Shown here: positions 32,196 to 43,694 of the stretch, in pieces
Position numbering within the stretch: the stretch's first letter is position 1
How the letters are laid out: each line of letters starts with the position of its first letter
Assembly (NCBI GenBank): GCA_963978895.1
Contig: OZ022241.1
Location: 21,796,573-21,860,572 of the forward strand
From: Erpobdella octoculata
Lineage: Eukaryota > Annelida > Clitellata > Hirudinida > Erpobdellidae
Reading direction: 5' to 3'
DNA length: 64,000 nucleotides
The notes under the pieces: model-generated
Seen by the model: only the letters and a program-made list of their open reading frames with translations
Database searches by the model: none
What the model was told of the DNA's origin: nothing
Made by a program: the position numbers and the translations under genes

Positions 32196-33621
32196 TAGAG
32201 GTGTGCACGGTAGTGGGGACAGCGGGAATACTGCGGATTTTGCAGTATTACCGCGGAAATGGGGACGAATGAGGTGGGGATACTGCGGTAATGGGGATGA
32301 AGTTGCGGGGTTACCGCGGGGATGGAAACAAACGTTGCGGGACTACCACGGGATGGGGACGAGTTTTTGCGGTATCACCGCAAAAATAAAATAAGTTTTT
32401 TATAAAACAAAATTGCTTCCAATTAACCGAAAATTTATTGATTCATACATATCATTGTTTATGTTTTTTAATCTTTGCAACGCGCTGTTGTTTATCGCTG
32501 ATATATTGAGTTACCGAATGTTTTAAAGTCATGGGTTGCATTATTTGTTAAATTTCCAAAGTCCTAGTTTGAATTTTTATTTAAATATGGAAAAGGCTGA
32601 AATTCAAAAATTAGCTGCAACAATCAGTACTTTGTTCTTGCGCCCTTACATTTAACTTTAACCAACCCGGTGACAAGCAATGCAATGCGAGAAACTGCAA
32701 TTAAAGGTTTGATTAATTTGCTTTCACATTATTAGGTTTTACATATAATTGATTTTTTTTAATTTTGTTAGAAATCTATTAAAGCTCGTTCATGATGTAA
32801 CACTACATTCTGAGCCCCACAAGTGCCACAAGATGACTTCATAGTATAGAATCTATACTATAGATTGTCATAGAACATCAACTAGTCAAAAATGAAAACT
32901 TGAAGACAACTTTTATGCAAACTTGTACACTACAAACTCAAAAAGCTCAATTTCGAAAGAAGTTTTGTTATTAAACTGTGTTTGTATTAAAAGCTTGAAA
33001 AAATTCTTAGACCTTTGTAATAACTTATAATTTAACTTGTTGATTGTTATTAATTAATTATGCTTATATGAGCAACAAGTTTCACAATGTTAATAATTAT
33101 GTTTATAAGGTTGCTGACTATTTGGCATTCAACGATGAAGGTGCACAAAGCGACTTGCTGAGTTTTTTGGAAAAGAAATGACCAAAACTGTCTCAAGTGG
33201 CAAGGATTATTTTGAAGCAGCAAGCACCTCCTCTGAGAGAGCATTCTCTATGGGTGGGTTAACCATTAGTGATCGAAGAACTCAGCTAGGTGGAAAAACA
33301 TGTATAGACTTCTATTTAGTCGTGGACTTAAATAAATAAATAAATTGTATAGAATCATATTATGGTGTTATTGCAATTCTATATATCAACACGTAAGTTA
33401 TAGTTGCATTGAAATGATGTGCGGAAAAATAATGACTACTACAGAATTCATTAAAAATGGGAATGAACAGTGCGGGGATGGATGGGGACGGGGATGAAAG
33501 ATTGGAAGACTGCGGGATGGTTGGGGATGGGGATGAAACACTGCGGGGATGGTTGGGGATGGGGATGATGCTGATGGGGATGACACTCGCGGTGATGGTT
33601 GGGGATGGGGACGAACCTCTA
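32196..33621 (+). mobile_element. hAT transposon with 8-bp target duplication
   Basis: Ends TAGAGGTGTGC and CGAACCTCTA are flanked by perfect ATATGTAT repeats at 32188-32195 and 33622-33629. The last 200 bp near each end are rich in GGGGATG and TGCGGG units. A transposase remnant remains inside. An 8-bp duplication with TAGAGG-type ends is characteristic of hAT. Confidence 0.9.
33150..33335 (+). pseudogene. hAT transposase C-terminal dimerisation remnant
   Basis: The plus-strand reading YFEAASTSSERAFSMGGLTI followed by SDRRTQLGGKT is the conserved hATC dimerisation block. The upstream catalytic part is not recognisable, so the copy is inactive. Confidence 0.8.
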
Positions 33622-33626
33622 ATATG

Positions 33627-33638
<12 letters not shown>

Positions 33639-33673
<35 letters not shown>
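33639..33673. repeat. (TA)n microsatellite
   Basis: A short TA run just outside the hAT element. Confidence 0.9.
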
Positions 33674-33680
<7 letters not shown>

Positions 33681-33851
33681 ATTTTATATTTACCTTAACT
33701 CGTATTTTATTTTGGTCATAATTTTATTTATTTTATTTTTATCTATGTACTTCGACATTTCATTATTTGTTTTTATTCGTCTATGTTTATGTTCGGTTCC
33801 TGTAACGCCCAGCCTTTTGCTTTTTCTGAAGATAGCTGGAAAAAATAGCAT

Positions 33852-34380
<529 letters not shown>

Positions 34381-34385
34381 TTTAA

Positions 34386-35863
34386 CCCGTTTTAGACCAT
34401 CGTACGTTTTACGAACACACTTATTTGTGGCGTTGCATAAAATTAAGCTGTAATTTTTTTTTTGTTAAACGTTTTTTTTTATGTTAAGCAAACTTCAATG
34501 CACTGTATACAATTTTTTAAATAATTTTTTATTTGTATTAAGTAGTTTAATCTGGGTTAGAATATGAGCATTTTCAAGGTTTTCGACCAATATTACTTTA
34601 AAAATTTATTATGCTAATTACATGAGAGTTATAACAAAAGTTTGAAATATCGAAAGAGGGTGTAATCAAAAGTAAACAGCAACGTTAATTAAATTTTATT
34701 GTGTTTACACTAACCCACAATCTTAACATGTATGAGTCATGCTCGTTCTACGATCGTTGGTCGTATAGAGTATTTTATGCGAACGAGTCGAAACTAGTTT
34801 ATTCAGCTTATAGCTGTGCAGTGGTTGAATTGGTGATAGTGTTTTTTGCAAATTTCATTCTTTGAATGAAATGTTTGTAAAGTTTAAAAATGAAAGGCGT
34901 CAAACAGAACGTTTTTTCACGTTGAAAGAAGCTATGGAACTAATTCTTGATGATGACGATAGCATTGAGGTTGACATACTTGTCATTCTTCCGCCCGGCG
35001 CATCATAACACGTGACTAATGAATAAGCCAATGAAGAAGAAATGTTATTTTTTGTAATATATCTGGGAAGGTAGAAGTTGATTATACTAATGATGGGATG
35101 GGATTAGACTGTGTCGGTTCTTTGGGTGAAGAAATGTAGGTCGCAAATACGGTCAGTTCAATGCCGCGGCAACCAAAACGCCAAAAACGATTGAAATGCA
35201 CTTGGACCAAAAAGAGTAATTTGAATAGCCACTTTTAAAACAGTCTATATATAACGAGTTTGAAACACCACAATGGTGCTTTGTTTGAAAAACCCCATAT
35301 AGGCTGTTTAGGTTGTTTTATACCGATGAAATGAATTCATGCACGGTTGAAGAAACAAAACGATAGGGAAGATTCAACTGGCCATGGTCACGATCTGGAA
35401 AAGGTGAAAACAGTAGGTCGCTACAAGCTGGAAAATTGTGGCAAAACACTGTACATGTGGGCCAAGTGCGGCAAACGACTTCATCGGAATTGTTTTGGTG
35501 CTTTCCGCACACTCCGGTTCTGAAACGACTATCATGATTTGCTTGACTGATTTATTGAATGTTAAATTTTTGGATTTGATTGAACTGTGTTACTGATAAA
35601 GTCAGAAATGTGTTTTTAGCTTTTCTGTTTATAGCCTAAAATTTATATTATAATTGTTTGCGTTGAGAAAAAAAAGAAATTGACTTTTAAACATTTTGTC
35701 GTTTTCAGTAGTCTATACGACCACCGTTCGAAAAACGAGCATAGTGAATTTTCAAAGTTTTCTTTCAAATAAAAAATAAATCTGTTAAAACATAAGCAAG
35801 TAACTTAGAAATAACAAAAAAAATATTAGAAATCTAATTAATAAAGTTTTGGACCTAAACGGG
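34386..35863 (+). mobile_element. piggyBac-type transposon copy A
   Basis: CCCGTTTTAGACC and GGACCTAAACGGG ends are flanked by TTAA at 34382-34385 and 35864-35867. Remnant frames include DDDDSIEVDILVILPPGAS, an N-terminal acidic segment, and a Cys-rich C-terminal part with LHRNCFGAF. Most of the transposase catalytic core is missing. A similar copy in opposite orientation is at 46501-47985. Confidence 0.88.
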
Positions 35864-35929
35864 TTAAAGCTACAATTCTAAGATTATAGGATATCGATAA
35901 AATTGAGAGTTTAATTAAAAGTTGAAAAT

Positions 35930-36570
35930 GATCAACGTCTACGTATAGTAATATTGCAGTTATCGATCAAATGCTGACACATCGCTCCGGTCCTATCACC
36001 ATCACGCAGGTCAGAAGTCTCGAGGCCCCGAAGAGGTTGGCACATGGCTGACAAACCGGTGGAGCACTGTTCGACTGCGTCCAACACTTCAATATGGTTG
36101 GTAGATGGAGGAAAGGAAACAGGACCACATACTGGGCAGTTGTCGTATTGGTCACAAGGATGATCATTACCGTGATAAGATACATTTGTAGTCTTGGTTG
36201 GCGAACTCCTAGTACGGAGTTCAGATAAATCTGAAAACGAGAGGCGAGGTGTGACAAAAGGAGAATGCGGGAGAACAGAGAATAGCGGGGTCCTTGGCAT
36301 GTCGACACTCGTGGGGTCCGAAGAGGGCCGACGGATTGGTAGAGCACCGTTCGATCAGACATAGATCTTCCATGCACTTGGTGGTTTCCACTGCACTGGT
36401 AGATGGAGGACAGGTCACGAGATCACCACCTGGCAAGTTGCCGGTCGCGGGGCTCTGAAGAGGTTGACACATGCCTGACAAACCGGCAGGGCACAGTTCC
36501 GTTGCGTTTAAAACTTCGATTCAGTTGGTAGGGTCTATTGCGTTGGTAGAGTCTATTGCGTTGGTAGACA
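35930..36570. other. unassigned region with diverged internal repeats
   Basis: A motif with GGGGCTCTGAAGAGG, CTGACAAACCGG and TTCCGTTGCG recurs in variant form at about 36021, 36310 and 36449, and GTTGGTAGATGGAGG recurs between. It is less AT-rich than its surroundings. Overlapping minus-strand frames are not convincing proteins. It may be the leader of the Penelope-like fragment that follows. Confidence 0.45.
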
Positions 36571-36578
36571 AAGGAGAG

Positions 36579-36603
36579 AAAACCTGCAGGTCAGCTCATG
36601 ACC
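36579..36603 (+). ncRNA. 3' half of a hammerhead motif
   Basis: GAAAACCTGCAGGTCAGCTC followed by ATGACC repeats the 3' half of the motif at 34.05 kb on the plus strand. The CTGATGA half is missing, so it cannot fold as a complete ribozyme. Confidence 0.5.
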
Positions 36604-36770
36604 AAAACATTAATAAAAATATATACCAGTTGGTTCAAAAGTGTCTTGGTATTTCCGATTTTCGAAAAGTGTCACGGTTGATAGAAAAAGTTTGTAATAA
36701 GAAATGGGCCATAGTCTTTAATAAAGCGTGTCTGAAAGAACAGCTTGTTCCTAATTATTTGAAATATATA
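36604..36770 (+). pseudogene. Penelope-like N-terminal fragment 2
   Basis: The frame has LVQKCLGISDFRKVSRLIEK and then NKKWAIVFNKACLKEQLVPN before entering (TA)n. The order hammerhead part, coding part, (TA)n matches fragment 3 at 49.7-50.0 kb. Confidence 0.5.
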
Positions 36771-36865
36771 TATATATATATATACCCTTGGACAAACAAA
36801 CATACAGACAAAAAAGCGAGTTAAGAAAAACGTAGTAAAAAATAATATTTAAATCTAATAGACAG

Positions 36866-37030
36866 TCAACCAGAGTGCAAATCCACCAGGGGGCGAATCG
36901 TCCAGAGTGCGAATCGACCAGGGCGAACCGTCCAGGGTGCGAATCGACCAGGAGGCGAATCCTATAGGGAGGGGGCGAATCGTCCAGGGTGCGAAGCGTC
37001 CAGAGGGCGAAAAGTCCTGTTACCCTCTCA
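36866..37030. repeat. GC-rich minisatellite (GGCGAATCGTCCAGGGTGC units)
   Basis: About nine irregular units of about 18 bp. It is the reverse-orientation relative of the array at 30424-30600, both in intron 5. Confidence 0.85.
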
Positions 37031-37458
37031 TATAAGGCTGTTCGCATATAGCTTACTAGAAGTAGCCCATAAAAAATGACGGTTTTTTCCAGCCTTTAGA
37101 TATAACTTTTATTTGTATTGCAGCTGAAAAGCTGGATTAGAACAATGGGAAATCACATAATATGAATATATGAAATGTTAGTGTGAAATAAAGATGAATA
37201 TAAGATAAAGATAAAAACAGATAGAATAAAATATAATCAAATCAGATCAAGTATTATTTTACAATGAACTGGATCATTGTAAGTTCATTGATCAACAGTG
37301 GAGAATCACACAATAAGAGTTATAGTAGATTATAGAATGAGATGTTAAAATGCAATGAACTGTTACAATAAGCAGTTTTAATTATTAACATGACAGTTCA
37401 TTGCTCTATTATATTATTGACTGAATTTATAATTAGATCACCAGTTATTTTGCATATA

Positions 37459-37461
<3 letters not shown>

Positions 37462-37531
<70 letters not shown>
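37462..37531. repeat. (TA)n microsatellite
   Basis: A TA run with one AATATA interruption near 37505. Confidence 0.95.
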
Positions 37532-37537
<6 letters not shown>

Positions 37538-37629
37538 ATATAAGATCGATGATAGGAAGAAGGTGATATTGAATTATTGAAAGTTCTTAAGAGAATATGG
37601 CAAGAACGAACGCCGTTTTCTCGACACAA

Positions 37630-37700
37630 TCAATCAATCAATTATTTATATAGCGCTATTTCCGCAGTGTTCAATAGCGCAAGGATCTTCGTTGTCATTC
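37630..37700 (-). mobile_element. short LINE/SINE 3' end fragment with (ATTG)n tail
   Basis: On the minus strand GCGCTATATAAATAATTGATTGATTG has the look of the 3' end and tail of CR1/RTE-type retroposons. A similar TATATAGCGC motif is at 43091. Confidence 0.45.
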
Positions 37701-37703
37701 ATA

Positions 37704-37862
37704 TCTATATATATAAAAATCTCGTGTCATAGTGTTTAAAATTGAACTCTGAAACGGCTGAAACGATTTTTATGAAATTTTTTGTGTACATTTCGTAGGT
37801 CTGAGGGAAAAACAAAAAGGTGCAAATATGTCCTTTTATAGGAAAATGCAACAGATAGTCAG

Positions 37863-37953
<91 letters not shown>

Positions 37954-39061
37954 TTGATCAATGATTTATATTTATACTGTTTCCTATAAAAGAGTATCTT
38001 TAACTGTCTGAGATTGAAAATGTTTATCTTCTTGCATTTTGAGGTAAAAAACATGGCAGATTCCTTTCAGGTAAATGTGGTACAATACTGTAGAAAGGGC
38101 AGCGTTTGTTACTCCCATTGTTCCACTAATGACTGATGAACAAAGAGTGATTTACGACCGCATTATACTGGCAGTTTTGGAAGGACAAGGTGGATTCTTT
38201 TTTTTTGATGCACCAGGTGGAACTGGGAAAACATTTCTCATTTCTCTAATTCTCGCCGAAATACGATCAAATAATGGCATAGCTTTGGCCTTTGCATCGT
38301 CTGGCATTGCAGCAACCTTATTGGATGGAGGCAGATCAGCTCATTCAGCACTTAAGCAATGTTCAACATAAAAAAGCAATCATCCATGGCCACAGTGCTG
38401 AATCATGAGTGGCTGGCAGAAAGAGTCATTTTGCAGCAAAAAATGTGGATGTCAATGATTTAAATTTTAAGATACAGCAGTTGTTGCCAGGCGAATTGGT
38501 GTCATACAAATCGATTGATACAGTTTGCGATGCCAGCGAAGCCGTAAATTATCTAACAGTTTTTGAACTCATTGGATTTGCCAGGCATGTCACTGCATCA
38601 TCTACAACTTAAAGTTGGATCTCCGGTTATTCTACTTCGGAATTGGAACCCACCGCGGCTGTGCAATGGCACGCGATTAGTAATTAAAAAAATTGATGAA
38701 AAACATTGTCGAAGCCAGCATTTTGAATGGCAAGTTCCGAGGTGAAAGTGTTTTGCTTCCACGGATCCCAATAATATCTACCGAAGTGCATATTGAATTC
38801 AAATGAATTCAATTTACAATTAGATTGGTATTCGCAATGACAATTAATAAGTTGCAAGGCCAAACAATGTCTGTTTGTGGCTTAGATTTGGGCACTCCAT
38901 ATTTTTCTTACGAACAATTACCTATACGTGGCATGTTCTTGCAAGGGCAAATTATCCAGTTTGTTTGTGTTGGCTAAAGATGGTGTGACAAAAAACATTG
39001 TACACTCGATTACAAACTAAAATAATTTATAAGGCAAAACAACGTTTGCTGGGTCAGCTAG
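37704..39061 (+). mobile_element. Helitron derivative 2 with PIF1-helicase remnant
   Basis: TCTATATATATAAAAATCTC after A and GCTGGGTCAGCTAG before T mark its ends. It is a close copy of 24795-26169, but with an internal (TA)n expansion of about 84 bp (37865-37948). Confidence 0.87.
38110..38980 (+). pseudogene. Helitron PIF1-like helicase, same internal deletion as copy 1
   Basis: PLMTDEQRVIYDRIILAVLE continues in frame through GGFFFFDAPGGTGKTF to GRSAHSALKQCST, then stops. The C-terminal pieces MSLHHLQLKVGSPVI and [14 protein letters not shown] follow in other frames. Unlike copy 1, the codon before FFFFDAP is intact. The deleted middle joins at the same place (SHFAAKNVDVNDLN). Confidence 0.85.
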
Positions 39062-39066
39062 TAAAG

Positions 39067-39071
<5 letters not shown>

Positions 39072-39157
<86 letters not shown>
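39072..39157. repeat. (TA)n microsatellite
   Basis: A TA run just after Helitron derivative 2. Confidence 0.97.
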
Positions 39158-39159
<2 letters not shown>

Positions 39160-39162
<3 letters not shown>

Positions 39163-40010
39163 TTTTTATTCTTATTTATTTATTTAATAAATAAATAATT
39201 AAAAGAAATATGCAAGTTCTCTCTTTCTCTATCTGTTACGTTGGTAACGGGTGTATTACCGCGTGAATTTAGTTTAAACTTATAGGCATCTTTTTTATGT
39301 TAAAATAATTTTTTTTATAGAATATGGTGGTTGATTAAATGTATGCAAAAACCTTATAAAATATTAACACTAAATTTAAAAAAGTTTTTAATAAAGATAA
39401 ATAAAATTTAAAACAAATGATTATTTAAAAAAATAATATTTATATTTAATTATAAATATATATTTAATAATAAAAATTACTTTTGTAAAATACAATATTA
39501 TGTATTATGTAAAAAAATCAAAAAGAAATCAATAAAACAAAATGGCTAAAAGATGAAAGAAGAAGGTGTTATTGCGCTCTGGGTTGAAAGGGCTTCTCTG
39601 ATTGGTTGAACTCTGCCTTCTGAATGGCTGACAGCGGCTTTGGCGTCATCTTCATAGCCCAGACCTCCTAGCCGCCGCCGAACTTTTTACAGCCGCCGTA
39701 AATCAGCCAAAAAAAATTACGGTTAGCCGGTGGCCAGCCGAAAACGGTACGCCGAAAATCCGCTATAAGATTTCCGAACGCCAGCTTAACCTAGACCTTT
39801 TTTGTATTAGTTATGTTTGACTCATTATAAAACTAATTTTCAATGTAAAAGTGCAAAATCAACTATTATGTATACATTGGTGTGCAATGTTTAATTTCCT
39901 GAATTTCTTTCTGAAATCAATTACGCTGTCTAATTTTCATTATATTATCTTTGCTTTACTTATTATTGCTACTGACAGACGCTTTAAAATAGGAATATTA
40001 TTATTTATTA
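39160..40010. other. intron 5 sequence, no gene
   Basis: AT-rich, with a GC-richer patch at 39660-39780 (AGCCGCCG motifs) that may be a DNA transposon end. Nothing else is supported. Confidence 0.4.
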
Positions 40011-40815
40011 TTATTATTTAGTCGTAGCCGACGCTTGGGGAGGAGGATGTCCTCGAAGCCAATACGCTGCTGTCGGTGCCACGGGACCACGAACGTCTTC
40101 CACGACAATCTTCCATTTTCCTCGATCGGCTGCAACCCTTCTCGCCCCATCGGCGGTCAGTCGCTTCCTCTTGAGGTCCCCATCAATAATTTTCAGCCAT
40201 GTTTTCTTTGGCGCCGAACGTTGGATGCGCCAGCCAGGCGGTCGCTCCCGCCAAAGTAAACTATTGGGAAGCCTTTTACCATCCATTCGGCAGACGTGCC
40301 CGAACCACCCTAGTCGCCGTTTTTGGATGTGTTCGTCGATCAGTGGTTGTCGATCACACCGTTCACGGATTGTCTCGTTTCGAATGCGGTCGCGGATGGA
40401 GACTCCCAGTATTCGTCGCAGGCATTGCATTTGGAATACTTCAAGTCTATTCACATCGGATTTAAACAATGTCCATGTCTCTGAGCCATATAGGAGGATC
40501 GGGAGAATAAATGTTCGGTAAAGACGAATTTTTGTCTTGATTACAATGTTCGTTCTCTTCCAAACGCACCATCTGAGCGCTGCAAATGCAGCAGTCGCCT
40601 GGCCAACTCGGCTGTGGACGTCGGCCGACGAAGACGTCTTCTTTTCCTGCACGATCGATCCAAGGTATTTAAATTTTGTCACTTGCTCGATCTGGACATC
40701 ATTTAGGCGGACATGAGCTGGCGACCCGTCCGTTGTTAATACCTTGGTCTTCTCGGCGTTGATCTTTAGGCTGTATGACTTGGCAATATCGCCGATGTCG
40801 TTTAGTAATTGATAA
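40005..40815 (-). mobile_element. 5'-truncated LINE (RTE-like), 3' end of ORF2
   Basis: The minus strand encodes the C-terminal third of a LINE ORF2: LKINAEKTKVLTTDG, FKYLGSIVQEKK, ILPILLYGSETWTLFK and RLGWFGHVCRMDGKRLP, ending ASATTK just before an (AAT)n-type tail at 40000-40015. The catalytic RT core is missing, as in a 5'-truncated insertion. The upstream codons to 40922 do not look like LINE. Confidence 0.8.
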
Positions 40816-40929
40816 CATGCACGATAATACAAATTTTTAAAACTATTAAGGACCTGAATTGTCATCTGATTCGATAAATAGATATTGTTGTTGTGTGGGA
40901 CCATCTGCACGATGCTTCCCAAGCTCGAT

Positions 40930-42300
40930 GATTACCTAGTAAATGGCATAAAATGCATGAAATAATAACAATTATTACACAGAATAACATGAGTAATATC
41001 TTTTTATCTAAAAGGATCAAAGACAAATGTGCAGATTAGTTAGAAAATGCACTACGAAAATTTAACATTTAATCAAAGTTTTTTGGAAATTGTGTGACTT
41101 CTCGAGAAGCCACTGACCCCTTATTGTATTGGCCATACTTTTTTCCTGAATTTGTCAGCTTATATGCAAGTTTTTACGGTAATTAGCCATTAATAATCGG
41201 TACTGGTAGTTTACCAATTGTGGAATAGAAGATACTGATTTTATCGGCAAAATAACCCGTGAGTCTATATACTTATTAATATTTTTATTATTTATTGTGT
41301 TTTCAGCAAGACCGGAAAATCTTTTAGAGGAGTTCAGAACATATTTAAATGTGATTTCAGACCAAATATTTGGCAAGAGTGACAGTAACAGACAAGTAAG
41401 AAGAAATGTTTTTGTTAAATATGAATGACTGAACCAGTCTCTATTTGAGCACTGCCAGACCTTGATTTTAGGGTTTTTAAATGACTGGGCCAGACTCAAA
41501 GTCAAGCAGAGCCAGGATTTTTTTGCCAAATAAAAGGATTTTATTTAGGCCTGTAAAAACAGGCTGTGCTGGGCCCAAATTAGTCGGGATGAGCCTGGTA
41601 ATTTGGCCTATAAAACAGGCCGAGCCAAGTTGCCGAAGCGCCAGGCAGCTAAAAATCGACCTGTGCAGTCTCTATGATCTCTTTACTTACTTTAAATTAA
41701 ATCTGTTTTGATGGAATTGCAATCAATTTTCATTCTTCTTCCCGACTAACTAGAGTTCTGAAACTTTCAGTGTAAATATAAACTAGATAACAGCAACATG
41801 TATTTAATTAAAATAATCAATATATTTGTTGTCTAGAATTTTCTGTGGTTTTTTTAAATTACATCAAAATAAAACTGGGTGTAAAATATCATTAGAAAGT
41901 TATAGACTTTGCACGACTTGCAGTTTTTAATTTTTAAATTAACTTTCACTTGATAATTAACAAGAGATGTCAATTGGGGGATAGTTTTGAGGCCCCAAAA
42001 GATATAAATTGTAGCCATTAATTGGTTGAGAAGGGTAAAGTTGATGCTTCAGATGTTTGTGCAAGCTTTTTGTATAGGTGCACCTTTTGTATAGGTAGGT
42101 TGGCCACCAATGACGGTGAAGTGGACCTCCGGTACAACGTAACAGTAACAGGCCACCTTAAAGAGACTGTGTGAAGTGTGAATTTTTTTTAGGAAGTGGT
42201 TCCGACTACCCCCGTGTGATTTTTTTAAAAATTGGTGGGCGCGCAGAACATGCTCCCCCTTCCCAAAGTTTTACTGAAATGATGTCCCTGAGGAAAATTG
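40930..42300. other. intron 5 sequence, no gene
   Basis: AT-rich DNA. A patch at 41460-41680 has several GGCCTGTAAAACAGGCC-like palindromes and ends TGTGCAGTCTCTA, perhaps a hAT relic. No gene is supported. Confidence 0.4.
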
Positions 42301-42311
42301 AGAACTTTAAC

Positions 42312-42312
<1 letters not shown>

Positions 42313-42373
<61 letters not shown>
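42313..42373. repeat. (AAT)n microsatellite
   Basis: About 60 bp of triplet repeats. Confidence 0.95.
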
Positions 42374-42519
42374 TAGACAACAATTTATATGCTTTTTGTG
42401 AAATCAAAATTCTAACCACCCTATATGCTATTTCTCCACAAGAAGCAAAGAATGCTTATTGTTAAAGTTGTTTTATTTATTTTATTTTATTTTTATATAT
42501 TTTTTTTCAATGTTTCAAG

Positions 42520-42597
42520 AAAATTTTGATTGAAACGAAATCAAGTACTTATCTTAATCCTCTTATGCCTCATATCCTTTCTCTTCTCACGATCAAG
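42520..42597 (+). CDS. TAF6L: TAF6L-like gene, exon 6 (HEAT region)
   Basis: The acceptor is a long T-run ending TTTCAAG and the donor is CAAG|GTAAGC, a strong match. The 26 codons, phase 0 at both ends, read ILIETKSSTYLNPLMPHILS and so on. This fits the ATDPGLNPLLPHFLSFI type block that opens the HEAT repeats of TAF6 and TAF6L. Intron 6 is 534 bp. Confidence 0.75.
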
Positions 42598-42742
42598 GTA
42601 AGCTATTCATTTTGTTACAACATTTAATAAATCGAGGTCCTGTGCTTGTCTCTTTGCAAATTCAGGCTGGAGATAACAATTGTTTAATTGAAGGGAAAGA
42701 AATTGGAAAATTCTAAACTTATTATGAAATTATTTCATATCT

Positions 42743-43040
42743 AGCGGGGTTACCTGGCCTTGCCTGGGGTCTTTAGAGGTTTTTGTATCCTTTTTCTTGC
42801 TACTGTTTCCATTCCCACTTGCTCTCCTGCTCCAACTCGCTCCTGTTTCCATCCCGCTTGCTCTCCCACTCGCTATCGTTTCCATCCCCACTTGTTCTCC
42901 CTTTCCCGCTCGCTCTCCCGTTCTCGCTTTCCCTTTCTTGCTCCCACTTTCTTTCCCAATTCAGCTCGCTCTTCTGCTCTCTCTCCCGCTTGCTTTCCAG
43001 CTCCCTTTCTTTCTTCATCTACCTCCTAATTTATTTTGCC
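42743..43040 (-). mobile_element. short Helitron-like element with minisatellite
   Basis: On the minus strand it ends CCAGGCAAGGCCAGG...CCCCGCTAG, the diverged 3' hairpin of the family at 19.2 and 49.1 kb. It contains an array of GGGAGCGGGAAAG-type units. The 5' end is missing. It lies in intron 6. Confidence 0.6.
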
Positions 43041-43131
43041 CATAAAACGTAAAATATTATTTATTATTTTTATTATTATTGAGGCTTTTATATAGCGCAT
43101 TTTATTGTTTAATATTAATTTCTCTTCTCAG

Positions 43132-43233
43132 ATAGAACAAGCATCCAACAAGACTTCTCAAATTGTTGATGTTCTTGACTTCATTAGAGCTATCATCACC
43201 AACACATCTGTAAATCTTCTCATGAATGCATAT
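43132..43233 (+). CDS. TAF6L: TAF6L-like gene, exon 7 (HEAT region)
   Basis: A 102-bp exon with acceptor TCTCTTCTCAG and donor TAT|GTTAGT, phase 0 at both ends. The 34 residues include QIVDVLDFIRAIITNTSVNL, which matches the LLIYLMRMVRALLDNP-type helix of TAF6 and the corresponding TAF6L helix. With exon 8 it continues in frame as LLMNAYLNTLMELVQ, where TAF6 has YLEKYLHELIPAV. Confidence 0.78.
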
Positions 43234-43694
43234 GTTAGTTCAAGATTTGTTGTGTTTCTTTGAGTTTTACTTAGAGGTGTTGGCCTATTATTTGTCTTTA
43301 GTTGTTAATGATGGAAGTAAAATAGTCTGAAACTGCTGATTAACTGTAGTAGGACTAAATTCAGAAAATTATTTTCTTCATTTTTAGTGCTAGAGCTATT
43401 TATGTGCATGTGTTTGACACCTTTGCAGCTACTAAGGGATAATGTGTTAAAACCATCTTTGAGGACAAGCTGCACATTTTTTTTCTTGGTTTATCTGTGA
43501 GTGCTCTAATGGGCATGTGAAGATTTAATATGGAAATAATAATATTTAAAAAAAAAACTTTTAAAAACTACATTTCTCTTATGCAAACATATATATTGCC
43601 ATATTTGTATCTTTTCTATCTCTGATTCTTCCTATTACAAATGTCAGCAAGGATAATGTTGTGCGATTGTGATGGTGTCGATGAAGAGGATGAT

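Noticed and set aside
35932..36481. Overlapping minus-strand Cys-rich ORFs
   Set aside because: They overlap in three frames with no shared motif; repeats in the DNA explain the similarity among them.
37863..38054. ORFs with long Ile-Tyr alternation
   Set aside because: Translations of (TA)n; the same applies at 26.2, 26.7, 33.6, 37.5, 48.2, 50.0 and 54.4 kb.
42760..43052. Ser/Pro/Leu-rich ORFs
   Set aside because: Produced by the CCCGCTCGCTCTCCC minisatellite of a Helitron-like element.
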